Source: Candidatus Bathyarchaeota archaeon
Lineage (GTDB): Archaea > Thermoproteota > Bathyarchaeia > Bathyarchaeales > SOJC01
Assembly (NCBI GenBank): GCA_026014805.1
Contig: JAOZHR010000005.1
Span: 1-49,531 of the forward strand
Direction of reading: 5' to 3'
Length of the DNA: 49,531 nucleotides
Shown here: positions 16,085 through 24,246 of the stretch, piece by piece
Layout: each line of letters starts with the position of its first letter
Numbering within the stretch: the first letter of the stretch is position 1
Made by a program: the position numbers and the translations under genes
Notes under the pieces: generated by a model
Told to the model about the DNA's origin: nothing
The model's input: only the letters and a program-made list of their open reading frames with translations
Databases searched by the model: none

Positions 16085-16291
16085 TTAGTTTCCAAGTAGC
16101 TTTGCCTGATAGTCTCTCCATTGAGTCTTGACATAAGGTCCTGGGCTTTCTATGTCTGAAACTCCTACAAAGTCTCTCAGTGCGAATGGTGTGTTGAACA
16201 CGTATTTTCCATAATAGCTTTCAGCTTGACACCAGAACCAATGACACCACTGGAGGTAACCTGGTAGTTGAAATGTAGCTAATAACTGCAA
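16085..16291 (-). CDS. 68-aa hypothetical gene downstream of the integrase
   Basis: A TTG-started ORF lying 24 bp past the integrase stop, with a strong Shine-Dalgarno AAGGAG 6 nt before the start. That arrangement supports a real gene co-transcribed with the integrase. It is rich in aromatic residues: CHWFWCQAESYYGKY, then a tail with WRDYQAKLLGN. No family is recognised. It may be an integrase accessory factor or the last piece of an integrated element. Confidence 0.5.
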   Translation of the reverse strand: MQLLATFQLPGYLQWCHWFWCQAESYYGKYVFNTPFALRDFVGVSDIESPGPYVKTQWRDYQAKLLGN

Positions 16292-16314
16292 ATTGTACTC
16301 CTTGGGAAACAGTG

Positions 16315-17466
16315 CTAACTTTGCTGTTTTTCCATACGCTCTAGGCGCTTCAGCAACTCCACATACTTCGCTTCCAACCCTGTGAGTGCCTGTCTTATTC
16401 CAGTGTTCTCAGCTAGCTGTTTCTTTAACTCTTCAATTTCTTTAGTTTGCTTCGCTAATACTTCTTCTGTCTCCGACGGCGTAGGCTGCTCTATCCGTAG
16501 AAATGGCATAGCCTTCTCTACATACTGCTTTCTATGATAGTCCGAGTCTTCGCTAAAATAGTGGATGTCAACGCCTAATGTATGTCCCATCCAGAAGTTT
16601 ACGAAGTCGTTTCCTGCGTGTCCTGCCTGCTTTCTAAACCACTTTCTCAAGTTGTAAAGCCTTAATTGGCTCGGTTTTCCCCTAGCTTTCTGGCTAAATT
16701 CTATTGTTCCTTTTTCTTTCAGCTTCAGCAAGGCCCTTCTGAAAAGGTTGCTTGCGTTAGTTTTATTCATGGGTTTTTCGTGTCCATGTAAAGCAAAAAC
16801 GTAGCTTTCAGGCGTTAGTTTTGTCCTTGTTTTTAAGTAGGCCTTCAAATACTCAATGGCTTCTTCTCCTATGAAAGTAAAGAAACCACGATATTTCCCC
16901 TTCGCTAATTCTCTAGGTACTGTAATCTTACATGGAATTTTCCCTTCTGCAAAATCGGGTTGCAGATGTTCAAGACATAATTCGCATATTGTTTGAGGCC
17001 TCAAACCACTTTGAGCCATAACTGTGAAAAACGCTCTTTCCCTAGGGCTGCTAATGCTGAGGATTTGAGCGATTTCTTCTTTTCTTATATCTCTGTTAGT
17101 GTATTCAACCCATGCTTTAGACATAGCAACGAGACCGAGAGGCAAATCACCGTATTTAAAAAAGCTCTTAACTGCCGCAGCTTTAACTATGACGCTGTTT
17201 CTTGCGTAGCCTTCTCTTCTAAGAAGAGCTATCCACGTTTTCAGCAACCTTGCATACTTACGTTTGAAGTCTCTATCTGTGCTGTTTTCGTACTCTGCTA
17301 ATATCTGTGTTGGGCTTATCTCTATGAATTGGCAAAACTCTCTGAATGAATTGGTGTAAGCTCTTGCTGTGTTTTGGCTATCTGAATGGCTAAAGGATAC
17401 GGTATCTATCCAAAGTTGCACAGGAGTTATTTTGTTAACGCTGATGTTACTCTTCAACTTAATCAT
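16315..17466 (-). CDS. Tyrosine recombinase/integrase
   Basis: The frame opens at 17505; ATG 17466 fits a TATA box 24 bp upstream and would make a leaderless mRNA. The N-terminal part is a SAM-like core-binding domain (TARAYTNSFREFCQF). The C-terminal part is catalytic: SGLRPQT holds the first Arg, LYNLRKWFRKQAGH the second Arg region, WMGHT the His, and VDIHYFS the nucleophilic Tyr. In the box-II HxxR position, N replaces H. The end is a coiled coil (about 60 residues, EEVLAKQTKEIEELKKQL and onward). The closest types are archaeal virus or plasmid integrases. No tRNA attachment site is next to it. Confidence 0.85.
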   Translation of the reverse strand: MIKLKSNISVNKITPVQLWIDTVSFSHSDSQNTARAYTNSFREFCQFIEISPTQILAEYENSTDRDFKRKYARLLKTWIALLRREGYARNSVIVKAAAVKSFFKYGDLPLGLVAMSKAWVEYTNRDIRKEEIAQILSISSPRERAFFTVMAQSGLRPQTICELCLEHLQPDFAEGKIPCKITVPRELAKGKYRGFFTFIGEEAIEYLKAYLKTRTKLTPESYVFALHGHEKPMNKTNASNLFRRALLKLKEKGTIEFSQKARGKPSQLRLYNLRKWFRKQAGHAGNDFVNFWMGHTLGVDIHYFSEDSDYHRKQYVEKAMPFLRIEQPTPSETEEVLAKQTKEIEELKKQLAENTGIRQALTGLEAKYVELLKRLERMEKQQS

Positions 17467-17486
17467 GTAACCCATACACGTTGAAA

Positions 17487-17494
17487 TATATAAA
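17487..17494 (-). promoter_or_regulatory. TATA box of the integrase gene
   Basis: TTTATATA on the minus strand. The distance to ATG 17466 fits a start of transcription at or within 2-3 bases of the ATG, i.e. a leaderless transcript. This supports the shorter start. Confidence 0.55.
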
Positions 17495-17602
17495 GATAAC
17501 GCCAAAGTTAATTATTATTATTTAGATAATCTTTCCATGAAAGGTTTAAAGCCCTTTTCCACTAAGTTTCGATATGCCTTCTCGTGAAGCACGCAATAAT
17601 CT

Positions 17603-19714
17603 CTATTTTCTGCTTTTTTGCAGCATATCTTGCATTTCAACACGTTTCTTCCTCCATTCTTTTTTCGGACAGATAGGGTTTAAGCATAAACTCCAAGGCT
17701 TTTTTCCTCTCCTAAAGACCATTATGGTTGGCCAACCACAGGTGTTACACGTTCTTCTCGTTGGTTTAACCATGCCACGCTGAGGGAGGGGAAAAGAAGT
17801 TTTGCAGCTGCTTTTGAAATAGTTCGTGCATCCGACGAAGCGCTTGCCAGTTTTGCGGGAGCGGAGAATTATGAGTTTACCTGTTTTACATGCGGGGCAG
17901 TCGCTGATTATGCGCTCTTGTAGTCTCGCTTGTCTAACAGCGTCGCTTAGGACTTGACCTATTGCTTCCTCTCGGTTTTTTAGTTCTTTCAAGACTGGTC
18001 TTAAACGATTAATGGCTTCTGCAAGGACATTTTCACGTTTCTCTTCATTCTTTTTAATACATCGCATTTTTTCTTCGAGTTCACGTGTCAGTTTAACTGA
18101 AACTACTGTGGGCGCGTGTTTTTGGAGAATTTCTGTAACGCTATGACCCAGTTCTGTTACTCTAATGCTTTCTTCTGTGATGTAGTTTCTGTTGTAGAGT
18201 GTTTGAATGATGTTTGCTCTTGTGGCTTTGGTGCCAATTTCCTCTTTTTCCATCTTTTTTAGGAGACTGCTAGGGTTGTAACGGGGTGGTGGTTTAGTGA
18301 ATTTGTCTTCACGGATTACTTTGTTTACCCTAACTTCTTCACCTTCTTTGACGTCTGGAAGCTGAATTTCATCAGAGCGAACATATGGTTTGTAGAAGCG
18401 TATCCATCCCTCCTTGAGAATTTTGCGTCCAAACAGCAAAAACTGGTAGCCATTAACATCGATTTTAACCCTCATACTCTGTTTTTCAGCGGATTCACCG
18501 AACACTGCCATGAAGCGCTTCACAACTAGGTCCCAAAGCTTACGTTCAGAAGTATTCAGTTTGCGCTCTGGCAAGCTTCCTGTTGGGTAAACAGCTGGGT
18601 GTGCAGGATCTTCTTTCTTTCCTTCTTTTGGCTCCAATTTTTCAAAGCCAAGTAATTCTGAGGCTAGTTTTCGATAAACTGATTCTTTTCTCAGTCCAGC
18701 AAGGATAGATTTGTAATTTATTGTGGGCGGCAGTTTTTGGCTACTTGTTCTTGGATAAGAGATCAACGCGTTTAGATATAGACGTTCGGCTAGGCTTGCC
18801 GTTCTTCTCGGATTGTGTCCGAAAAGACAGTAAGCTTCGCTTTGCAATGTGCCTAGGTCAAAGGGAACTGGAGGGTTTTGCCTAAACACTTTTTCTTCGA
18901 TTTTTGCTATTTCCCCTATCTTTCCCCTGCAAGCTTCAATAATGGCGTCTGCCTCGGCTTTATTTTCAATCTTCTTCTTTTCGTGTTTCACCTCGTAAAA
19001 TTTGCTGTGTATTTCAACCTGGGCTTTAATAGTCCAATATGGTGAGGTGACGAAACGGGCGATAGAGTTCTCTCTTAGAACTAGAAACCTCAAAGTCGGA
19101 CCTTGCACTCTGCCAGTGCTTAGGGTTGCATATCTACCGCTCGCTCGTTTTACTGCCGAAGTTAGTGCTCTCGAGAGGTTTATGCCATATAACCAATCTA
19201 TTTCATGTCTTGCCTTCCCTGCTTCAATAAGGCTGAAATCGAGCGTCGGTGAACGGTGCTCGTAGGCTTGTTCCAGCTCGACATTTGTCAACGTGGAATA
19301 TTTCATTCTTTCAGCAACATCTGCCTTGCCACAAGCATAGTTAAGGATGCTATAGCCAATCAGGCTGCCTTCCATGTCATAATCACAGGCATCTATAAAT
19401 GTGTCAGCGTCAAGTGCAAGTCTAGAAATGGTTTCTATCCATACTTTGGTGCGTTGAGCGCGTTTCTCAGCTAAGTATCGGGGAGCCCACTTGAAACTGA
19501 AAACCGGATAAAGAGATTTCTTACCTTCTCTTTGGGTAACAGTGTAGAGATGTCCGAGGGCAGGAACGACAACAATCTTTCTATCTCTCTCAGCGACGAA
19601 ATAGGGAACTCCTTTTTCTTTATACTTCTTTGGTTTGTTATTCTTGTCTAGAGCTTTTGCAATTCGTTCAGCAGCGACCGGTTTTTCAGCGACAATCAAG
19701 GTATGGTCTTTCAT
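17603..19714 (-). CDS. topA: DNA topoisomerase I (type IA, archaeal)
   Basis: A 703-residue enzyme that relaxes negative supercoils by cutting one strand through a 5'-phosphotyrosine. The N-terminal TOPRIM domain starts TLIVAEKPVAAERIAKAL, with the acidic DACDYDMEGSLIG segment for Mg. The active-site tyrosine is Tyr320 in LISYPRTSSQ. The C-terminus carries two Cys4 zinc modules (CPACKTGK to CTNYFKSSC, and CNTCGWP to CLNPIC) that grip single-stranded DNA. Length and zinc tail fit archaeal topoisomerase I/III types. It is the last gene of the minus-strand information-processing cluster, 126 bp after the DUF2110 gene. Confidence 0.93.
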   Translation of the reverse strand: MKDHTLIVAEKPVAAERIAKALDKNNKPKKYKEKGVPYFVAERDRKIVVVPALGHLYTVTQREGKKSLYPVFSFKWAPRYLAEKRAQRTKVWIETISRLALDADTFIDACDYDMEGSLIGYSILNYACGKADVAERMKYSTLTNVELEQAYEHRSPTLDFSLIEAGKARHEIDWLYGINLSRALTSAVKRASGRYATLSTGRVQGPTLRFLVLRENSIARFVTSPYWTIKAQVEIHSKFYEVKHEKKKIENKAEADAIIEACRGKIGEIAKIEEKVFRQNPPVPFDLGTLQSEAYCLFGHNPRRTASLAERLYLNALISYPRTSSQKLPPTINYKSILAGLRKESVYRKLASELLGFEKLEPKEGKKEDPAHPAVYPTGSLPERKLNTSERKLWDLVVKRFMAVFGESAEKQSMRVKIDVNGYQFLLFGRKILKEGWIRFYKPYVRSDEIQLPDVKEGEEVRVNKVIREDKFTKPPPRYNPSSLLKKMEKEEIGTKATRANIIQTLYNRNYITEESIRVTELGHSVTEILQKHAPTVVSVKLTRELEEKMRCIKKNEEKRENVLAEAINRLRPVLKELKNREEAIGQVLSDAVRQARLQERIISDCPACKTGKLIILRSRKTGKRFVGCTNYFKSSCKTSFPLPQRGMVKPTRRTCNTCGWPTIMVFRRGKKPWSLCLNPICPKKEWRKKRVEMQDMLQKSRK

Positions 19715-19840
19715 AGGGCTCCCTCAAAACTGAGGGATTTCTCTCACACAGTCAAGACTAAGTTAGCTATAAATGATGATTCATTTGATAGGCAGCTCTT
19801 TCCACGCGCTTAAAACAACACAAACTGCAACACGCGAAAA

Positions 19841-20650
19841 TCACATTAATACCCTACCTGTAAGCTTCAAAACTTGCCGGGGAGAAAAACGCACAAAACT
19901 TGCCTTTGACAGCCATCTTCCAAGCTTTGGCACAAGTCCTGCAGCATCGGTCCCAAGTTTACAGACAACAACATGCTCCGAAATACCCAACGACTCAACC
20001 CCTAGTACATCACGCTCAAGCCTCATCCTTCTAATCGCCTCTATTACTTTGTGACCTAATGCTCCCAAAACAACCAAACGATCAGTCCGTGTGGCAATCC
20101 AGCGACCGTAAAGCTCCAATTGTTTCTCTGTCAACTCCGCCTTGAACTCGCCCGCACCAACCTTAACTATCCGAATTTCTAAGGGAAGCTTATCCACTAA
20201 CCCGTACAACTCAGCAATTCTCCCAAGCGTAAATTTCCTGCCATCAACCAATTGTCCCTGCAAACGTTGTAGAGGAATTGTTGCATAAACTGGTTCTGGT
20301 GAAAAAACGCCAACATCTACAAAAATCCCTATTTTGCTTCGCCCAGAAAAAATTATCCTTCCACACAGAACAGAGAGACGTTTAATATTCTTAATAGAGA
20401 TAGGGGCCAAACCTACATTCTTTCCCAGAAAACGCACTGCAACTTCTTCATCCTCACCAAAAACCTTGACGTTGATCCACTCATTCTCCACTCCACTCAA
20501 ACAAGTCAACTCAACTCTTAACCCTTTACATGATTCTCTCAGAATTTTTTCAATTCTTTCTAGAGAAACTGCGCCGTAAACTTTCTGAAGTAGCACAACT
20601 TCACGCAAAAAGGCACCCTCTTCACTCAAGGCAAAACGAAAGCTCTTCAT
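19841..20650 (-). CDS. DUF2110 family archaeal protein
   Basis: A 269-residue protein conserved in archaea and, as far as I recall, commonly found beside tfe, as here. It is a mixed alpha/beta cytosolic protein with no catalytic motif. FSPEPVYATIPLQRLQGQLVDG is a probable conserved loop. The likely role is in transcription or RNA metabolism because of its constant company. Its start overlaps the HD gene by 29 bp, so translation is coupled. Confidence 0.75.
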   Translation of the reverse strand: MKSFRFALSEEGAFLREVVLLQKVYGAVSLERIEKILRESCKGLRVELTCLSGVENEWINVKVFGEDEEVAVRFLGKNVGLAPISIKNIKRLSVLCGRIIFSGRSKIGIFVDVGVFSPEPVYATIPLQRLQGQLVDGRKFTLGRIAELYGLVDKLPLEIRIVKVGAGEFKAELTEKQLELYGRWIATRTDRLVVLGALGHKVIEAIRRMRLERDVLGVESLGISEHVVVCKLGTDAAGLVPKLGRWLSKASFVRFSPRQVLKLTGRVLM

Positions 20651-21149
20651 GCCACTGCTTCAAACGCTCAACAGAGGCCTCAGGAATGTGCTTATCTCGA
20701 CGAAACCGCTCAAAAACCACTTCAATGGGCATCCGCATCGAACCTTCAATCAACTTATCAGCATAAGCTACAATCCGCTCCTCAATAGACTCTGGAACAT
20801 AACTCTTCACAGGCCACCTTAACTTCTCAGCTTCACTTTCTGTAATTCCACTACCAACATGCCGCTCGATGATAGAAACTAGAGCATCTGGCAATCCTAA
20901 CTCCCTCGCAATATACGCTCCTACAATCCCATGATCTACGCTATGGGTCTTCGCCCGTCCAATATCATGTAAAAACGCGCCAATTCGCACAAGTTCAACA
21001 TTAACTACCAATCCCTTCTTCTTGCAAGCTTCAGCTATTTCCACCGCGAGATCTGCTGCTGCCCTACAATGTTGCACGACTTTCTTTGAACAACCCGCAT
21101 GCATTAGGAGTTTCAGCGCCGTCTCCTCAGACGGTAACCCTCTACTCAC
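20622..21149 (-). CDS. HD-domain phosphohydrolase (HDIG/TIGR00295 type)
   Basis: A 175-residue HD hydrolase with metal ligands in the conserved order: H in VQHCRAAADLA, FLHDIGRAKTHSVDHG (HD motif at about res 62-63), and the later IERHVGSGI. Such proteins hydrolyse nucleotide or RNA phosphoesters with two divalent metals; the substrate of this archaeal subgroup is not known. It overlaps tfe by 8 bp at its start and DUF2110 at its end, so it belongs to one tightly packed operon. Confidence 0.85.
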   Translation of the reverse strand: MSRGLPSEETALKLLMHAGCSKKVVQHCRAAADLAVEIAEACKKKGLVVNVELVRIGAFLHDIGRAKTHSVDHGIVGAYIARELGLPDALVSIIERHVGSGITESEAEKLRWPVKSYVPESIEERIVAYADKLIEGSMRMPIEVVFERFRRDKHIPEASVERLKQWHEELSFCLE

Positions 21150-21654
21150 CTAACTCCTTCCTTAATTGATCAACCTTTCGAGACAAGACCTCAACTACTT
21201 TACCATTATCAAAATGCATCATTGGCTCATTGCAAGTCGAGCACCGAAAAATTAGCTCCATTGCTTCCTCAAAGGGAACCCGTTTACATCCTTGTGTGCC
21301 ACAATAGTAGAAATCATGATTTTTCTCATAGCTAAGCCGTGCATCTAGCTTCTGCAAAACATGTCTTTTTTGGTTCATAATGAAACCCTCAAGCTGATCT
21401 GGTTGAAGCTTCCAATGAAATATGAACCAACCCGTGTGTGGGTCTCTTGATCTTCTCAACGATACAAGGGAATGGTCATATAGTCTGTAAAGTATCTTGC
21501 GAACAGAATTCAGCCGTATTCCAGTTTTGTTTGCTATCTGATCATCTGTAATTTCATCTGCATCCTTTAAAATGTAGATGATTTGAATGGCTTCTTCTTG
21601 TCCCAACACTTCTGCAACTTTGACCAATGTTTCATCGTCTACGAAAGTCAACAT
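21142..21654 (-). CDS. tfe: Transcription initiation factor E, alpha subunit
   Basis: A 170-residue homologue of eukaryotic TFIIE-alpha. It stabilises promoter melting by contacting the RNA polymerase clamp and stalk and the upstream bubble edge. The N-terminal extended winged helix (about res 15-85) includes DDQIANKTGIRLNSVRKILYRLYDHSLV. The C-terminal zinc ribbon uses CGTQGCKRV and CSTCNEP. The operon context (HD protein, DUF2110, Trm56, HflX, MBF1) is typical of archaea. Confidence 0.93.
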   Translation of the reverse strand: MLTFVDDETLVKVAEVLGQEEAIQIIYILKDADEITDDQIANKTGIRLNSVRKILYRLYDHSLVSLRRSRDPHTGWFIFHWKLQPDQLEGFIMNQKRHVLQKLDARLSYEKNHDFYYCGTQGCKRVPFEEAMELIFRCSTCNEPMMHFDNGKVVEVLSRKVDQLRKELGE

Positions 21655-21731
21655 AAGGTACCTCTATCACCAATTAATATACTATCTACATGAAACATAA
21701 ATTTCTTATCTATCGGATACAGATTTGCCTT

Positions 21732-22292
21732 TTAAACTTTACTTTTCAAAACAACCTTCTTTCCATGCTTTCGCGGGATGATCTGTAGTTTCGCAGTTTT
21801 AAACTTCTTCGCTAATTCCTTTCCCTCAAAAAATCTGTCGAGAAAAACTGCAAGGCCAGAACATTCAGAATGAGGCTGATTTCCAACAGCAACATTGAAA
21901 TCCGAAATTTCACGAGAAAAAAACTTACTTGGAACTTTCCTGCTTCCCACAATAACTAGCACATTTTTTCTAGTTGCTTGAATTCGTTGGATTACGTTAC
22001 TTGTTTGAATGTTTTCCCCATAAGCAGTTAAGTGAACAACTACGCCACCTTCAGCCTTCCAGTCTTTTAAAACCATTGTCCACGGAGTACCCACTTGAAA
22101 GAAGAAAGGGCCGCCCCAGTTCTCGACAACTTCATCTATGGTTTTCTTGATTTTCATATCTCCAACATCGGTAAGTATTATGCCTGACGAACCAAACGCT
22201 CTTGCAGTAAGAGCAACATGAGTTGTCAATCTCTCGTCTCTGAATCGATGTCCCCACCTCAAAACTACGACTTTAGGCAGCTTGTTCTTCAA
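21732..22292 (-). CDS. trm56: tRNA (cytidine-56-2'-O)-methyltransferase
   Basis: A 186-residue archaeal SPOUT methyltransferase that methylates the ribose of C56 in the tRNA T-loop. It starts with VVVLRWGHRFRDERLTTHVALTARAFG, the diagnostic N-terminus. The trefoil-knot SAM-binding region is VLVIVGSRKVP followed by NVAVGNQPHSE. It starts at TTG directly after the hflX stop (no gap), so the two are coupled. Typical archaeal length. Confidence 0.92.
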   Translation of the reverse strand: MKNKLPKVVVLRWGHRFRDERLTTHVALTARAFGSSGIILTDVGDMKIKKTIDEVVENWGGPFFFQVGTPWTMVLKDWKAEGGVVVHLTAYGENIQTSNVIQRIQATRKNVLVIVGSRKVPSKFFSREISDFNVAVGNQPHSECSGLAVFLDRFFEGKELAKKFKTAKLQIIPRKHGKKVVLKSKV

Positions 22293-23567
22293 CTATTTCA
22301 ACTCAACAAACTCTTTAACAGTTCCACCATACTGCTTTACGCGCCCAAGAACCTTGTCAGCGAAATCTGCCACTGCTTCAAAGCTAACATTAGCGTAATC
22401 GTTCTCGTATTTCACGTTTTTGACATCAGCGTAGTTGAAGATCCATGAAAGGAAGGAGAGAGTTTCATCTGAAAGAGGGATGGAAAAAGTTGCGTGGATA
22501 TAATTTGTGAGGTGTTTGACCAGTTCTTGTTCAAGAAGGCTAATGTTTACGTCATGTAAAGCAGAAATAGGAACAATGTTTGAAGCCAAGTCTTTCAATG
22601 CATCTGTTCGTTGTTGAATTTCATATTCTGAGAGTAAGTCAATTTTGTTAAGTGCGGTCACTACAGGGATTCCACGTACTCCAATTTTTTGCATTGTGTC
22701 AAGACTTATTGAATGTTTTCTCTTAATCTCTTTCAACGGCTCACTTGCATCCACAATTAGGAGTATCAAATCTGAAAAAATCGTTTCTTCAAGAGTTGAG
22801 CGGAAGGCCTCTATTAGCGTGAGTGGAAGTCTGTCAATAAACCCAACTGTATCGGTTAAAAGGACTCGTTTCCCAAGCAGATTCACGAGTCGCGTGGTAG
22901 TGGAGAGTGTCGTGAACAGCCCCTCACCTGTTGGAACAGCTTCATGAACCAGTGCGTTGAAAAGAGTGCTTTTTCCAGCATAAGTATACCCTCCCAACGA
23001 AACAGCTGAGAAACCAAGGTCTAGCCTTCGTTTTCTGTGTAAGCCTCTCTTTCTTTTGCATTGTTTCAACTTTTTTTGTATTGTATGAACTTGCCTTTGC
23101 ACCGCTTCGTGATAGACGTCTACTTCGTATGCACCTAGCCCCATGAAGCCTGGTTGCTCTTCCATTCTTGCAAGTCGCACTTTTTCTTTTGCATGTGCTG
23201 ATTCGTAGCGGAGTTTAGCAAGTTGGATTTGGAGCTTAGCTTCGGTTGTTGAAGCCCTCTGAGTGAATATTTCAAGAATTAGTTGAAATCGGTCTATTAC
23301 TTCTACGCCCGTTTCTTTAGCAAGGTTGTAAGCTTGAACTGATTTGAGGCGATTGTCAAAAATTATTTTCCTAGCATTGTGCTCTTTGACTAATCGTGCA
23401 AGTTCTTCTACCTTGCCTCTTCCTATTTGAAAGCGCGGATAGGCCTTTCGTACTTGTTCGACAGTTGCAACAACGGTGTATCCAGCGGATTCTGTTAGGT
23501 TTTCGAGTTCTTTCAAGCTGCTTGGTTCGTTCCTTAAGCGTCGTTGTACGATGATTGCTTTTGTTAT
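22293..23567 (-). CDS. hflX: GTPase HflX, probable AUA start
   Basis: A ribosome-binding GTPase. It has an N-terminal HflX domain with FDNRLKSVQAYNLAKETGVEVIDR, a coiled linker around EAKLQIQLAKLRYE, and a G domain with P-loop GGYTYAGKSTLFN, DTVGF (G3) and NKIDLL (G4). The frame called from the first conventional start, TTG 23516, lacks the conserved N-terminal strand. Upstream in the same frame lie 17 codons encoding ITKAIIVQRRLRNEPSS, which matches that strand. The only start-like codon there is ATA at 23565-23567. GGAGG lies 7 nt before it, and it overlaps the MBF1 stop. I therefore extend the gene to 23567. Confidence 0.85.
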   Translation of the reverse strand: MTKAIIVQRRLRNEPSSLKELENLTESAGYTVVATVEQVRKAYPRFQIGRGKVEELARLVKEHNARKIIFDNRLKSVQAYNLAKETGVEVIDRFQLILEIFTQRASTTEAKLQIQLAKLRYESAHAKEKVRLARMEEQPGFMGLGAYEVDVYHEAVQRQVHTIQKKLKQCKRKRGLHRKRRLDLGFSAVSLGGYTYAGKSTLFNALVHEAVPTGEGLFTTLSTTTRLVNLLGKRVLLTDTVGFIDRLPLTLIEAFRSTLEETIFSDLILLIVDASEPLKEIKRKHSISLDTMQKIGVRGIPVVTALNKIDLLSEYEIQQRTDALKDLASNIVPISALHDVNISLLEQELVKHLTNYIHATFSIPLSDETLSFLSWIFNYADVKNVKYENDYANVSFEAVADFADKVLGRVKQYGGTVKEFVELK

Positions 23568-24091
23568 TTTCCTGCCTCCGCCGGTTTCTTCTTACTTTTG
23601 ATTAGATCTCCCAATGTGATGTTTTTTGATGGAAGGGTCGTAGCTAAGAGTTTTTTCGAAATCTTCTTTTCGCTCGCTGGGACAAAAAGCTTGATTTTTA
23701 ATGCGTACTGGAGTTTTTCTGCAAGTCCCAAATCAGGTGCCATTTTGTGGCTTTCTAACTTTTTAAGCACAGAGACTTTTTCGTTTATTTTTCTGCCCAA
23801 GTCTTCATGGCTTAGTAGTTGTGCTTCTCTTGCTTGACGTATTCGAGTGTCAAAGTCCTTAACTAGTTCTAGAGTAGGCTCTAAAGGAGACTGATGCTTT
23901 GCTGAAACTTTTAATTTTCGCTTGAGCGGTCTTTGGAGTTTAACGGCTGATCTAGCTGGTTTCGGCGTTTTCACTTCCCAGCTTATTGAGCCGAGTGATG
24001 CGCACTCACTACATACTATAAGTCTTGCTCCTTCGATTATGGCTTTGTAAGGTTTGCCCATTATGGGGCGACCGCAAACTTCACACCGCAA
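23564..24091 (-). CDS. mbf1: Multiprotein bridging factor 1 (aMBF1)
   Basis: A 175-residue archaeal MBF1. The N-terminal zinc ribbon is CEVCGRPI and CSECAS. A basic linker (about res 40-75) precedes the cro/C1-type helix-turn-helix (about 80-140): ARQAREAQLLSHEDLGRKIN and SVLKKLESHKMAPDLGLAEKLQ. In eukaryotes MBF1 bridges activators and TBP; in archaea it associates with ribosomes and its role is still debated. It is the first gene of the seven-gene minus-strand run. Confidence 0.92.
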   Translation of the reverse strand: MRCEVCGRPIMGKPYKAIIEGARLIVCSECASLGSISWEVKTPKPARSAVKLQRPLKRKLKVSAKHQSPLEPTLELVKDFDTRIRQAREAQLLSHEDLGRKINEKVSVLKKLESHKMAPDLGLAEKLQYALKIKLFVPASEKKISKKLLATTLPSKNITLGDLIKSKKKPAEAGK

Positions 24092-24246
24092 GGCTGTGTC
24101 ACCTAAACTGCTATACGGACAAAGAGGCGAATGTAAGGTATAAAAGTAGCTTAACTCTCACACTAAAAATAGTTTGTGGACTTGGAGGCGTGCACGTTTA
24201 GTGATTTAGTATGATGCGTGAGCAACAGCCTTAAAGAAACAATCGG

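Noticed and set aside
11818-17494. Complete provirus or plasmid integration
   Set aside because: Only an integrase and small regulators are seen. There are no capsid, packaging or replication genes and no obvious attachment repeats, so I call it an accessory island only.
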